A DNA stretch of 64,000 nucleotides from Lutimaribacter pacificus (GCF_900142185.1 NZ_FQZZ01000001.1:682001-746000), one strand, 5' to 3'; shown: positions 24,544 to 33,235, counted from the stretch's first letter. Translations and numbers: made by a program. The notes: generated by a model not told the origin, from the sequence alone.

Positions 24544-25056
24544 ATGAAACCTGCAGTTCTTATTCCCGCTCTGAGCGCCCTGATCGTTGCCGGCACCGTG
24601 GCCGGGGCAAGCCCGATGGGCGGCATGGGCCGCGAGCAGGGCCCGCGCTTCGATTTCGAGGCACTGGACACCGATGGCGACGGCAAGCTGACCCGCGCCG
24701 AGATCGAGGCAAGCCCGAAGGAACGCTTTGCCGAGACCGACACCGACGGCGACGGTGCGCTGAGCGCCGAGGAAATGTCGGCCGCCGCACAGGCCCGCGC
24801 CGCCGAACGGGCCGCCGAGCGTCATGCGCGGCTGCTGGCCTGGCGCGATGCCGATGGCGACGGCAAGCTGAGCTTTGACGAAATGGGCGGCGCTCGGATG
24901 CTGCGGATGCTGGAACGCGCCGATGCCGATGGCGACGGCGCCGTGAGCAAGGAAGAAATGGCGCAGATGCGTGACAAGATGCGCAAGCACCACTTCGGCA
25001 AGCGCGACCGTCACGGGCGCGGCGACCGCGACGGTTTCCGTCAGAAGCGCGACTGA
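24544..25056 (+). CDS. Exported EF-hand calcium-binding protein
   Basis: A 170-residue periplasmic protein. A signal peptide (MKPAVLIPALSALIVAG) is followed by four EF-hand loops: DTDGDGKLTRAE, DTDGDGALSAEE, DADGDGKLSFDE and DADGDGAVSKEE. The C-terminus is rich in Lys, Arg and His. Each loop keeps the Asp-x-Asp-Gly-Asp-Gly ligands, so calcium binding is likely. It precedes an ECF sigma factor operon with a metal-sensor-like protein, which suggests a role in cation or envelope stress. Confidence 0.9.
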   Translation: MKPAVLIPALSALIVAGTVAGASPMGGMGREQGPRFDFEALDTDGDGKLTRAEIEASPKERFAETDTDGDGALSAEEMSAAAQARAAERAAERHARLLAWRDADGDGKLSFDEMGGARMLRMLERADADGDGAVSKEEMAQMRDKMRKHHFGKRDRHGRGDRDGFRQKRD

Positions 25057-25067
25057 TCGCGCCCTGT

Positions 25068-25092
25068 CGGGGCCGGGCGATGCGCGGCCCCG
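25068..25092 (+). terminator. Hairpin after the EF-hand gene
   Basis: CGGGGCC (25068-25074) pairs with GGCCCCG (25086-25092) across an 11-nt loop, followed by ATTGTGCTTTG, a weak T-rich tail. It lies 12 bp after the stop and before the sigma factor gene, so it may separate the two transcripts. Confidence 0.5.
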
Positions 25093-25131
25093 ATTGTGCT
25101 TTGCATGGTTGCGGGGTAGGCCGGACAGGTG

Positions 25132-25722
25132 ATGACAATGCCGCTTGATGCCATGGACGATGTGCCGGACGAGGCCCTGCTGACGCTTTTCGCCAATGGC
25201 GAGGGGGCGGCGGCACGGGCGCTGACGCTGCGCATGACGCCGCGGGTCATGGCCCATGCCTATCGCCTGCTGGGCGACCGGGACGAGGCCGAGGACGTGG
25301 CGCAGGAGGCGATGATGCGGCTGTGGCGCATCGCGCCCGACTGGCGGCAGGGCGAGGCCAGGGTGACCACCTGGCTTTACCGCGTGGTGGCCAACCTGTG
25401 CACCGACCGGCTGCGGCGGCGGCGCGGGGTCGATATCGACTCGGTGCCCGAACCGCAGGACGATGCGCCCGGGGCCGATCAGGCGCTGCTGCAAAAGGCC
25501 CGTGCCGACGCGCTGCAGGCGGCGCTGGGGCAATTGCCCGACCGGCAGCGGCAGGCGGTGGTGTTGCGGCATATCGAGGGGTTATCCAACCCCGAGATCG
25601 CCGCGATCATGGAGATTGGCGTGGAAGCGGTGGAATCGCTGACCGCGCGTGGAAAACGGGCGCTGACCGACCTGTTGTCGGGGCGGCGCGCAGAACTGGG
25701 GTTTGACGATGGCTGGGACTGA
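25132..25722 (+). CDS. ECF RNA polymerase sigma factor
   Basis: Sigma-70 family ECF factor of 196 residues with only regions 2 and 4. Region 2 has RVMAHAYRLLGDRDEAEDVAQEAMMRLW and WLYRVVANLCTDRLRR; region 4 has LPDRQRQAVVLRHIEGLSNPEIA and the DNA-recognition helix. Adjacent ATG and GTG codons leave the exact start uncertain by three codons. It overlaps the next gene by 14 bp. The two following genes look like membrane and periplasmic control proteins, so the sigma factor is probably held inactive until a periplasmic signal arrives. Confidence 0.93.
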   Translation: MTMPLDAMDDVPDEALLTLFANGEGAAARALTLRMTPRVMAHAYRLLGDRDEAEDVAQEAMMRLWRIAPDWRQGEARVTTWLYRVVANLCTDRLRRRRGVDIDSVPEPQDDAPGADQALLQKARADALQAALGQLPDRQRQAVVLRHIEGLSNPEIAAIMEIGVEAVESLTARGKRALTDLLSGRRAELGFDDGWD

Positions 25723-26080
25723 CAGGAACGATACCCGTCTTGAGACGCTGTTCGAGGCGGCGCGCGGCGCGGCCCCCAAGCCGTCGGCGGATCTGCTGGC
25801 GCGGGTGCTGGCGGATGCCGAGGCGGTGCAGGCGGCGGCGGCTCCGGTGCCGAGGAAATCCGCACCGCGGCTGCGGTGGCGGCAATTCGTGGATGCGATC
25901 GGCGGCTGGCCGGCGATGGCCGGGCTGGTCAGCGCCGGTGTCGCCGGGCTGTGGCTGGGGATCAGCCCGCCCGCCGCGCTGGACGATCTGGGCATTGCCG
26001 GGGCCGGCACGGACGAGGCGGTGCTTGTCGGCATGTTGCCGGGGGTCGAACTGGCCCTGCTGGCGCTGGAGGAGGGGTGA
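25709..26080 (+). CDS. Small membrane protein, possible anti-sigma factor
   Basis: A 123-residue protein with a cytoplasmic N-terminus of about 65 residues (TRLETLFEAARGAAPKPSAD), one transmembrane segment (MAGLVSAGVAGLWLGI) and a short periplasmic tail. I recognise no named domain. Its overlap with the sigma factor gene and its topology resemble CnrY-type membrane anti-sigma factors, so that role is inferred from context. Confidence 0.65.
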   Translation: MAGTDRNDTRLETLFEAARGAAPKPSADLLARVLADAEAVQAAAAPVPRKSAPRLRWRQFVDAIGGWPAMAGLVSAGVAGLWLGISPPAALDDLGIAGAGTDEAVLVGMLPGVELALLALEEG

Positions 26081-26083
26081 GCC

Positions 26084-26614
26084 ATGGCTGATACGAAAAC
26101 CACACGACCGCCGCGGATGAAGCCCTGGTTGCGGGTGCTGCTGTTCGCCTCGCTGGCGCTGAACCTGGCTTTTGCCGGTATCGTCGCCGGGACGGCCTTT
26201 CGCCATGGCGGCCCCGACCGCGATCGCAGCCCGCGCACCGACCGGGTCGGCGTGGCCTATATCCGCGCGCTGAGCAAGGATGACCGCCGCGCGATCCGCG
26301 ATGCGATCCGGGCCGAACTGCCCGACCGCGAAACGCTGCGCAGCGAGATGCGCGCAAGCCTCGACGCGATCCTGCAAACGCTGCGCGCCGATCCGTTCGA
26401 TCCCGCGACACTGGCCGCGCAGTTCGAGGCGCAGTTCCTGATCGGTGCCGATATCCAGGGCACCGCGCGGTCGCTGATGCTGGAGCGTGTCGCCGCGATG
26501 ACCCCGGAGGAACGCCGCGCCTTTGCCGACCGGCTGGAGGAAGAGCTGGCGCGCGCCGCCCAGCGGGGCGGCAAGCGCGGCGAGGGCCATTCGCACGGTC
26601 ACGACGGGTCGTGA
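26084..26614 (+). CDS. Periplasmic heavy-metal-sensor-like protein
   Basis: A 176-residue protein with an N-terminal anchor (WLRVLLFASLALNLAFAGIVAG) and a helical periplasmic domain with MTPEERRAFADRLEEE, as in the CnrX/CpxP/Spy-like periplasmic sensors. The C-terminus GHSHGHDGS is His-rich and could bind metal. It follows the putative anti-sigma gene by 3 bp. The gene order sigma - membrane protein - sensor parallels the CnrH-CnrY-CnrX module in a different order. Confidence 0.8.
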   Translation: MADTKTTRPPRMKPWLRVLLFASLALNLAFAGIVAGTAFRHGGPDRDRSPRTDRVGVAYIRALSKDDRRAIRDAIRAELPDRETLRSEMRASLDAILQTLRADPFDPATLAAQFEAQFLIGADIQGTARSLMLERVAAMTPEERRAFADRLEEELARAAQRGGKRGEGHSHGHDGS

Positions 26615-26618
26615 AACG

Positions 26619-28004
26619 CTAGGCGGCCGATTGCGCCGCCAGCGTCACCATGTTGCGCCCGCCGGTCTTGGCGCTGTAAAGCGCCCGGTCCGCCTGCGCC
26701 AGAAGCGCCTCGGCACCCCGGCCGCCGCCGCGCGGGCCGCTCATGGCGAGGCCCACGCTGATCGTCTGGCGGATCGGCGCAGGGCATCCGGCGATCCGCA
26801 GCGGCGTTTGCCGGACCGCAAGGCACAGTGCGCGGGCCGCGCCCTTGGCCCCGGGGCAGGACCGGCGCGGCATGGCGATCAGGAACTCCTCGCCGCCGAT
26901 CCGCGCCAGAAGGTCGCCGGGCCGCACCGCGCCGCGCAGCCGTTGCGCCACCTGTTGCAGCACCGCGTCGCCGACCGCGTGGCCGAAGCGGTCGTTCACC
27001 GATTTGAAATGGTCGAGATCGGCAATCATCACCGCCAGGCTTTCGTTGCGCGCGCGGGCCTCCTGCGCCATGCGGTCCAGTTGCGGCAGCGCGTAGCGGC
27101 GGTTGTGCAGTCCGGTCAGCGCATCGGTGACCGCCGCGCGCAGCCCGTCATGGACCGTGTCGCGCAGCCGGTCGGCCCGGCGCTTGCCTGCGATCAGTCG
27201 GCCGATCCGCAGATCGAACTCCGCCGCCGCCGAGGTGGTTGCCATGGCGTCGCTGGCACCGTGATCCAGCGCCCCGGCGATCATCCCGTCATCCGGCGCG
27301 GGCAAAAGCGCCATGATCGCAAGGGTGCGGGTTTCGGGCCGCGCGCGCAGCCCCGCGATCAGCTGCAGCGCCGGATCGGCGGGTTGGCCGGTCAGCAGCA
27401 CGATCCCCAGGTCCAGCCCCCCGGCGGTGCAGTCGGCGCGGACAAGCCCCGGCCCGTCGATCAGGCCGATTCGATGGGGCAGCCGGCCGGACAGCGCGGC
27501 GCACAGCGCCTGCGCCCGCGCATTGTCTTCGCCGGTCACGGCGATGCGGCCCGGCCCGTGGAAGCTGTGCGCCGGTTCCGACAGGCCAAGCGCGCGGCTG
27601 CTGCCCTCGCGCAGGCGCAGCTCTTCCAGCCCTTCGCTGGCGCGCAGCAGGCAGCGTATCCGCGACAGCAGCAGGGTTTCGTTGACCGGGCGTTCCAGCA
27701 CCACATCCGCCCCGGCCTCCAGCGCGTCGATCCGCCAGCGGGTGTCGAGCGTGCGCGCGATCATCACGATCGGCAGGCTGCCCGCCGGGTGGCGGGCCCG
27801 GATGCGGCGGCACAGCGCGATCCCGCCCATGTCGGGCAGATCGGCGGCGATCACCGCCAGCGCGGCGCCGGTATCGGCAAGGCAATCGAGCGCCTCCTGC
27901 CCGGTGGCCGCCTGCGCCACGTCGTGGAACGCCGCGGACAGCCGGACACGCAGGACGATACGGTTGGTGGACAGGGGGTCGACGATCAGAACACGGCCAG
28001 GCAT
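26619..28004 (-). CDS. pleD: PleD-like response regulator diguanylate cyclase
   Basis: A 461-residue protein with two receiver-like domains and a C-terminal GGDEF domain that makes cyclic di-GMP. The first REC keeps the phospho-acceptor Asp in AADLPDMGG, but the usual Lys-Pro motif is Arg-Pro (LERPVNE). The second REC is degenerate. The GGDEF domain has the active GGEEF form (ARIGGEEFLI) and an intact inhibitory RxxD site (RPGD) at the right spacing, so product inhibition is expected. Divergent from DUF3572. Confidence 0.93.
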   Translation of the reverse strand: MPGRVLIVDPLSTNRIVLRVRLSAAFHDVAQAATGQEALDCLADTGAALAVIAADLPDMGGIALCRRIRARHPAGSLPIVMIARTLDTRWRIDALEAGADVVLERPVNETLLLSRIRCLLRASEGLEELRLREGSSRALGLSEPAHSFHGPGRIAVTGEDNARAQALCAALSGRLPHRIGLIDGPGLVRADCTAGGLDLGIVLLTGQPADPALQLIAGLRARPETRTLAIMALLPAPDDGMIAGALDHGASDAMATTSAAAEFDLRIGRLIAGKRRADRLRDTVHDGLRAAVTDALTGLHNRRYALPQLDRMAQEARARNESLAVMIADLDHFKSVNDRFGHAVGDAVLQQVAQRLRGAVRPGDLLARIGGEEFLIAMPRRSCPGAKGAARALCLAVRQTPLRIAGCPAPIRQTISVGLAMSGPRGGGRGAEALLAQADRALYSAKTGGRNMVTLAAQSAA

Positions 28005-28087
28005 GGCAAAGACCCGCAGCTTGCATTTCCTACGCGCTCAGTCTTTATGAACAGAGGTTAAGAAAACCTTTCCGGGATCGTTCAAAC

Positions 28088-28372
28088 TTGTCCTACACGC
28101 GAGATGCCGCCGAAACCCTTGCCCTGACGGCCCTTGGCTGGCTGGCCGCGCATGACGACCTGTTGCCGGTTTTCATGGGCGCGACCGGGATCGGCGAATC
28201 CGACCTGCGGCAAAACGCGGCGAACCCCGATTTCCTGGGCGGCGTGCTGGATTTCCTGATGATGGACGATGCCTGGATCATGCGGTTCTGCGACGATACC
28301 GGCACCCCCTACGACGCCCCGGCACAGGCGCGCGCGGCGCTGCCGGGCGGGGCGCAGATGCACTGGACCTGA
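28088..28372 (+). CDS. DUF3572 protein
   Basis: A 94-residue acidic protein of the DUF3572 family, with DAAETLALTALGWLAAHDDLL and the C-terminal DDAWIMRFCDDTG. Function unknown. The family is common beside pleD in alphaproteobacteria. The start appears to be TTG at 28088, as no upstream ATG or GTG fits. It is convergent with and almost touches the MarR gene. Confidence 0.85.
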   Translation: MSYTRDAAETLALTALGWLAAHDDLLPVFMGATGIGESDLRQNAANPDFLGGVLDFLMMDDAWIMRFCDDTGTPYDAPAQARAALPGGAQMHWT

Positions 28373-28828
28373 TCAGAGCGCCTTGAGCGCGGCGCCGTCC
28401 GGCCCGCGCAGCTTGGCCAGAAGCCGCTTCAGCTCCTCTTCTTCGCCGGCGTCGAGCTGCCCGGCCAGGATCGTGGCGTTTTCGCGCGCAACCGGCGTGG
28501 CGGCGCGGATCGCGGCGCAGCCCTTGCCGGTCAGTTCCACCCGGCGCGTGCGCTTGTCCTCGGTGCCGGAGGACCGCGCCAGCAGCCCGTCATCCTCCAT
28601 GTGGCGCAGGGCGCGGCTGGTGGCGGTGCGGTCGATGCCGACGAAACCGGCGATGTCCGAGGGCTGGCTCAGCCCCTCGTTGCCCACGGCCAGCAGGATG
28701 CACCAGGTGGTGCGGGTCAGGCCCAGCATGCGCAACTGTTCGTCCAGCCGCCGCTCCTGCAGGCGGGCGGCGATGGACAGGTGATAGCCGAGCGATTTGT
28801 GCAGCCGGTAGGGTCTGGTGTCGTTCAT
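28373..28828 (-). CDS. MarR-family transcriptional regulator
   Basis: A 151-residue winged-helix repressor. The recognition helix region is SQPSDIAGFVGIDRTATSRALRHMEDDGLL and the wing is SGTEDKRTRRVELT. The dimerisation helices flank it at both ends (LGYHLSIAARLQERRLDEQL). Ligand and targets unknown; the divergent HAD phosphatase gene 102 bp away is the nearest candidate. Confidence 0.92.
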   Translation of the reverse strand: MNDTRPYRLHKSLGYHLSIAARLQERRLDEQLRMLGLTRTTWCILLAVGNEGLSQPSDIAGFVGIDRTATSRALRHMEDDGLLARSSGTEDKRTRRVELTGKGCAAIRAATPVARENATILAGQLDAGEEEELKRLLAKLRGPDGAALKAL

Positions 28829-28930
28829 GCCGCCAAAAGGGCGCGAAGCGGCCGCGAAAGTCAAGCTGGGGGCTTGCCGCCGGGGCCGCGGGCGCACAGA
28901 TTGGCGGCAGCAAAACGGGGTGGGGCGGGC

Positions 28931-29620
28931 ATGGATATCGCAGGCATTCTTTTCGACAAGGACGGCACGCTGTTCGATTTCGGGGCAACCTGGAACGGCT
29001 GGGCGGCATCGGTGATTGCGGAGCTGTCCGGCGGGGATGCGGCACGCGCGCAGGCGCTGGCCGATGCGGCGCGGTTCGACCTCGCGGCGCAGGTATTCCA
29101 CCCCGACAGCCCGGTGATCGCCGGCACCAACCGCGAGGCGGCGGAATGCCTGGCCAGCGCGCTGCCGGGCCGCAGCGTGGCCGGGATCGAGGCGCTGCTG
29201 ACCGAGAAGGCCGCGATGGCCCCGCTGGCCCCGGCGGTGCCGCTCGATCCGTTCCTGGCCGGGCTGGCGGCGCGCGGGCTGCGACTGGGCGTGATGACGA
29301 ACGACACCGAACATACCGCGCACGCGCATCTGGGCGCGGCGGGGGTGGCGGGGCATTTCCACTTCGTCGCCGGGTTCGACAGCGGCTATGGCGCCAAGCC
29401 CGCGCCCGATCCCCTGCTGGCCTTCGCGCGGGCGATGGAACTGGCGCCGGACCGCGTGGTGATGGTGGGCGACAGCGCCCATGACCTGATCGCGGGCCGG
29501 GCCGCGGGGATGCGTTGCGTTGGCGTGCTGACCGGCATGGCGCAGGCGCATGAGCTGGCGCCGCTGGCCGACGCGGTGCTGCCCGATATCGGCCATCTGC
29601 CGCGCTGGCTTGGCCATTGA
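28931..29620 (+). CDS. HAD-family phosphatase (phosphoglycolate phosphatase-like)
   Basis: A 229-residue HAD hydrolase with a helical cap. Motif I is LFDKDGTLFDF (nucleophile Asp, with DKDG in place of DxDG), motif II is GVMTND, the motif III Lys is in GAKPAPDPLL, and motif IV is MVGDSAHDL. Closest general resemblance is to Gph-type phosphoglycolate phosphatases, but the substrate cannot be assigned. Divergent from the MarR gene. Confidence 0.85.
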   Translation: MDIAGILFDKDGTLFDFGATWNGWAASVIAELSGGDAARAQALADAARFDLAAQVFHPDSPVIAGTNREAAECLASALPGRSVAGIEALLTEKAAMAPLAPAVPLDPFLAGLAARGLRLGVMTNDTEHTAHAHLGAAGVAGHFHFVAGFDSGYGAKPAPDPLLAFARAMELAPDRVVMVGDSAHDLIAGRAAGMRCVGVLTGMAQAHELAPLADAVLPDIGHLPRWLGH

Positions 29621-29726
29621 ACGCCGCTTTTCTGTCTGAAACCGACTGAATCCGTCGCGTTCCGGCAGGATCGCGCCCTGCCTGCATGATCTGCTGAGCG
29701 CACAGGCCAGGACAGGAGTGCAGGGC

Positions 29727-31292
29727 ATGGCGGACGGCGCGAAATCGGCACGCAGGAAACGTGGCGGCGGACGGGCGGGCAACGCCGCAAGGCGCGGCAC
29801 GGCGGTGATCGAGCAAAGCCCCTGGCGCATCCCCGTCAACACCGACCGCCCCACCGAACCGCTGAGCGCCGAGGGGGTGCAGGCGATCCACGACGCGGCG
29901 ATGGTGATCCTCGAAGATATCGGGATCGAGTTCCTCAATGCCGAGGCGCTGGAGGTGCTGCGCGAGGCCGGATGCACCATCGACGGGCAGAACGTGCGCA
30001 TGGGCCGCGATTTCGTGATGGAGATGGTGGCGAAGGCGCCGGCCGAGTTTACCATCACCCCGCGCAACCCCGACCACACGATCCCCATCGGTGGCAAGAA
30101 CATCCTGTTCGGCAATGTCTCGTCCCCGCCGAATTACTGGGACATGGAACTGGGCCGCAAGCTGCCCGGCACCCGCGAGATGTGCCGCAACCTGCTGAAG
30201 CTGACGCAGCATTTCAACTGCATCCATTTCGCCGGCGGCTACCCGGTGGAGCCGGTGGATATCCACGCCAGCGTGCGCCATCTCGACGTGCTCTATGACA
30301 AGCTGACGCTGACCGACAAGGCGATGCACGCCTACAGCCTGGGCCGCGAGCGCGTCGAGGACGTGATGGAGATGGTGCGCATCGCCGGCGGGCTGAGCCA
30401 CGAGGAATTCGAGGCCACGCCGCGGATGTATACCAACATCAACTCGACCTCGCCGCTGAAACATGACGAGCCGATGCTGGACGGCTGGATGCGCCTGGCG
30501 CGGCGTGGGCAGGGGCTGGTGGTGACGCCCTTTACGCTGGCGGGCGCGATGGCGCCGGTGACGATGGCGGGCGCGGTCGCGCAATCGCTGGCCGAGGCAC
30601 TGTGCGCCATCGCGCTGGCGCAGTATATCCGCCCCGGCGTGCCCTGCGTGATCGGCACCTTCACCTCGAACGTGGACATGAAATCGGGCGCGCCGGCCTT
30701 CGGCACGCCGGAATACATGCGCGCCACGCAGATGACCGGGCAGATGGCGCGGTTCTACGGTCTGCCGCTGCGCTCGTCGGGGGTGTGCGCGGCCAACGTG
30801 CCGGACGGGCAGGCGATGTGGGAAACCTCGAACAGCCTGTGGGCGGCGGTGCAGTCGGGCACCAACATGGTCTATCACGCCGCCGGCTGGCTGGAGGGCG
30901 GGCTGATCGCCAGCCCCGAGAAATTCGTCATGGATTGCGAACTGCTCCAGCAGATCCAGCGCTACATGGAACCCGAGATCACCGACACCTCGCCCGAGGC
31001 GCTGGCGGTCGACGCGATCCGCGAGGTCGGCGCGGGCGGCCATTTCTTCGGCATCCAGCACACGCAGGACCGCTATACCACCGCCTTCTACCAGCCCTTC
31101 CTGTCGGACTGGCGCAATTTCGAGGCGTGGGAGGCCGCCGGCGCGGTCTGGACGCCCGAACGCGCGCACCGCCTTTACAAGGAGATCGTCGGAAGCTTCG
31201 AGGCCCCCCCGATGGACGCCGCGATCCGCGACGAACTGGCCGATTTCGTGGCCCGCCGCAAGGCCGAGGGCGGCGCCCCCACCGATTTCTGA
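29727..31292 (+). CDS. MttB-family (non-pyrrolysine) methyltransferase
   Basis: A 521-residue member of the trimethylamine methyltransferase superfamily, which moves a methyl group from a quaternary or tertiary amine to a corrinoid protein. It reads through without an in-frame TAG. In the segment HAAGWLEGGL, a Trp (W388) stands where I expect pyrrolysine in true MttB, so it belongs with the non-Pyl branch (for example MtgB for glycine betaine). An extra basic N-terminus of about 30 residues (KSARRKRGGGRAG) is unusual. No corrinoid protein gene is adjacent. AGGAG fixes the start at 29727. Confidence 0.9.
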   Translation: MADGAKSARRKRGGGRAGNAARRGTAVIEQSPWRIPVNTDRPTEPLSAEGVQAIHDAAMVILEDIGIEFLNAEALEVLREAGCTIDGQNVRMGRDFVMEMVAKAPAEFTITPRNPDHTIPIGGKNILFGNVSSPPNYWDMELGRKLPGTREMCRNLLKLTQHFNCIHFAGGYPVEPVDIHASVRHLDVLYDKLTLTDKAMHAYSLGRERVEDVMEMVRIAGGLSHEEFEATPRMYTNINSTSPLKHDEPMLDGWMRLARRGQGLVVTPFTLAGAMAPVTMAGAVAQSLAEALCAIALAQYIRPGVPCVIGTFTSNVDMKSGAPAFGTPEYMRATQMTGQMARFYGLPLRSSGVCAANVPDGQAMWETSNSLWAAVQSGTNMVYHAAGWLEGGLIASPEKFVMDCELLQQIQRYMEPEITDTSPEALAVDAIREVGAGGHFFGIQHTQDRYTTAFYQPFLSDWRNFEAWEAAGAVWTPERAHRLYKEIVGSFEAPPMDAAIRDELADFVARRKAEGGAPTDF

Positions 31293-31384
31293 GCGGGCGG
31301 AAAACGTCGTGAATTGAACATATTGACCGCATCTTAACCCCCCGTGCCTAGCCTGCCTCCCGGGTTTTCGGGAAAGGAGCGGGA

Positions 31385-31972
31385 ATGCACGGTCTGATCA
31401 ATCGCGCCATCGAATGTTTCGTGCGCGACACCTATGGCGATGCGCGCTGGTCCGAAACCGTGCGCGCGGCGGATCTGGATACCGACCGCTTCGAAGCGAT
31501 GCTGCGCTATGACATGCAGGTGACGGAGCGGGTGCTGGACGCCGCCGCCGGGACGCTGGGCAAGCCCCGTGACGACGTGCTCGAGGATATCGGCACCTAC
31601 CTGGTGTCGCACCCCAATACCGAGGCGCTGCGCCGGCTGCTGCGGTTCGGCGGGGTCGGTTTCGTGGATTTCCTGCACTCGTTGAACGAGCTGCCCGACC
31701 GCGCGCGGCTGGCGGTGGACGATCTGAACCTGCCCGCGCTGGACCTGCGCGATCATGGCGCGCATCGGTTCAGCCTGACGCTGCACACGGAACTGAGGGG
31801 GTTCGGCCATGTCATGATCGGCGTGCTGCGCGCCATGGCCGACGATTACGGCGCGCTGGTGACGCTTGACCACAAGGGCGCGCGCGGCCCGGTGGAAGAG
31901 ATCGGCATCGCGCTGGTGGAGCCCGATTTCGCCCGCGGGCGCAGCTTCGACCTCGGGGCGCGCGCGCGATGA
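31385..31972 (+). CDS. H-NOX (haem NO-binding) domain protein with altered haem site
   Basis: A 195-residue H-NOX/HNOB protein, beginning with the family start MHGLINRAIECFVRDTYGD and having the FLHSLNELPDRARLAV helix. In classical H-NOX proteins this helix holds the proximal His haem ligand (LxxLHxxV); here the corresponding position is Pro104. The YxSxR haem-propionate motif reads HTELR (134-138), keeping only the Arg. Haem or NO binding is therefore doubtful. It overlaps by 4 bp (ATGA) with a diguanylate cyclase, the usual H-NOX partner. Confidence 0.85.
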   Translation: MHGLINRAIECFVRDTYGDARWSETVRAADLDTDRFEAMLRYDMQVTERVLDAAAGTLGKPRDDVLEDIGTYLVSHPNTEALRRLLRFGGVGFVDFLHSLNELPDRARLAVDDLNLPALDLRDHGAHRFSLTLHTELRGFGHVMIGVLRAMADDYGALVTLDHKGARGPVEEIGIALVEPDFARGRSFDLGARAR

Positions 31973-32943
31973 CCGCGGCGCTGGCCAAGCTGGGCGCGGT
32001 GCTGGATGTGCTCTGCCCGATGCATGTGATCCTGTCGGGCAGCGGGCATGTGCGCCATACCGGCGCGACGCTGCAAAAGCTCTGCCCCGGCCGGCGGCTG
32101 ACCGGCATGGCGGTGTTCGACCTGTTCGAGATCCGCCGCCCGCGCGACCTGCGGACGATGGATGACCTGCGCCGCGCCGCCGGCAGCAAGTTGCACCTGC
32201 AGCTGCGCGATCCGCCGCGCACGGCCTTCAAGGGGGTCGTGGCACCCTGGGGCGACGGGGCGGTGATCAACCTGTCCTTCGGCATCGCCATCCTGGACGC
32301 GGTGCGCGACCATGCCCTGACCAGCGCCGATTTCGCCGCCACCGACATGACCGTCGAAATGCTCTACCTGGTCGAGGCGAAATCCGCCGCGATGGAGGCC
32401 GGCCGCAAGCTGAACCAGCGCCTTGAAGGGGCAAGGATCGCCGCCGAGGAACAGGCCTTTACCGACACGCTGACCGGGCTCAAGAATCGCCGCGCATTGG
32501 ATCACGTGCTGCGCCGGACCGGGCGTGCGGGCAGGCCGTTCGCGCTGCTGCATCTCGATCTCGATTACTTCAAGGCGGTGAACGACACGCTGGGCCACCC
32601 CGCGGGTGATCACGTGCTGCAACGGGTCGCCGCCATCCTTGTCGAAGAGACGCGCGAGAAAGACACCGTCGCCCGCACCGGCGGCGACGAGTTCGTGCTG
32701 GTGCTGCAGGGGCCCGCCGATCCCGGCAGGGTGGCGCGCATCGCCTGCCGGATCATCGCCCGGCTGGAACAGCCGATCCCTTATGACGGGCGGGTCTGCC
32801 GCATCTCGGGCAGCATCGGCATCAGCCTGTCGGGCAGCTACGACAGCCCCGACCCCGGCCGGATGATGGCCGACGCCGACCTTGCACTCTATACCTCGAA
32901 ACGCCAGGGCCGCGCGCGGCATACGATCTTCGTGCCCCCGTAG
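31969..32943 (+). CDS. Diguanylate cyclase with H-NOX-associated (HNOBA) N-terminus
   Basis: A 324-residue cytoplasmic protein. Residues 1-125 resemble the PAS-like HNOBA domain that docks to H-NOX proteins; a coiled-coil-like linker (VEAKSAAMEAGRKLNQRLEGARIAAEEQ) leads to a GGDEF domain with an intact active site (ARTGGDEFVL) and inhibitory site (REKD). It should make cyclic di-GMP under control of the overlapping H-NOX partner. A hairpin follows the stop (GGGGCGC at 32946 with GCGCCCC downstream). Confidence 0.9.
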   Translation: MTAALAKLGAVLDVLCPMHVILSGSGHVRHTGATLQKLCPGRRLTGMAVFDLFEIRRPRDLRTMDDLRRAAGSKLHLQLRDPPRTAFKGVVAPWGDGAVINLSFGIAILDAVRDHALTSADFAATDMTVEMLYLVEAKSAAMEAGRKLNQRLEGARIAAEEQAFTDTLTGLKNRRALDHVLRRTGRAGRPFALLHLDLDYFKAVNDTLGHPAGDHVLQRVAAILVEETREKDTVARTGGDEFVLVLQGPADPGRVARIACRIIARLEQPIPYDGRVCRISGSIGISLSGSYDSPDPGRMMADADLALYTSKRQGRARHTIFVPP

Positions 32944-33062
32944 GGCGGGGCGCTATTGCCCGCCAAAGGGCGCCCCGGGACGCGGATGGCATCACAGCGG
33001 GCCCGGTCCGGCCAGCAGGCCCGTGGAACGGTGTTGCGTCGGTGACGTGATGTTCGGAAGAA

Positions 33063-33137
33063 GTGGCAGCCCGTAGGGGAATCGAACCCCTCTTTCCAGG
33101 TTGAAAACCTGGCGTCCTAACCGATAGACGAACGGGC
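33063..33137 (-). tRNA. tRNA-Glu (anticodon UUC)
   Basis: A 75-nt cloverleaf on the minus strand. The acceptor GGCCCGT pairs with ACGGGCT (one G-U pair), the anticodon stem CCAGG/CCTGG encloses TTTTCAA with anticodon TTC, and the T arm has GGTTCGATTCC. The 3' CCA is encoded. It lies between the diguanylate cyclase and recJ. Confidence 0.97.
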
Positions 33138-33235
33138 CACGCTTGGCGTGGGCGGTGTTTAAGAAATGCCGCCGGGCAGCGCAAGGGGTAAAATCGTGCC
33201 CGCGTGCAAAATTTTCGGGTGGCTTTCGCGGGCGG

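Noticed and set aside
29727-31292. Pyrrolysine-containing MttB
   Set aside because: There is no in-frame TAG; the frame is continuous and the expected position codes Trp. No pyl genes are in the window.
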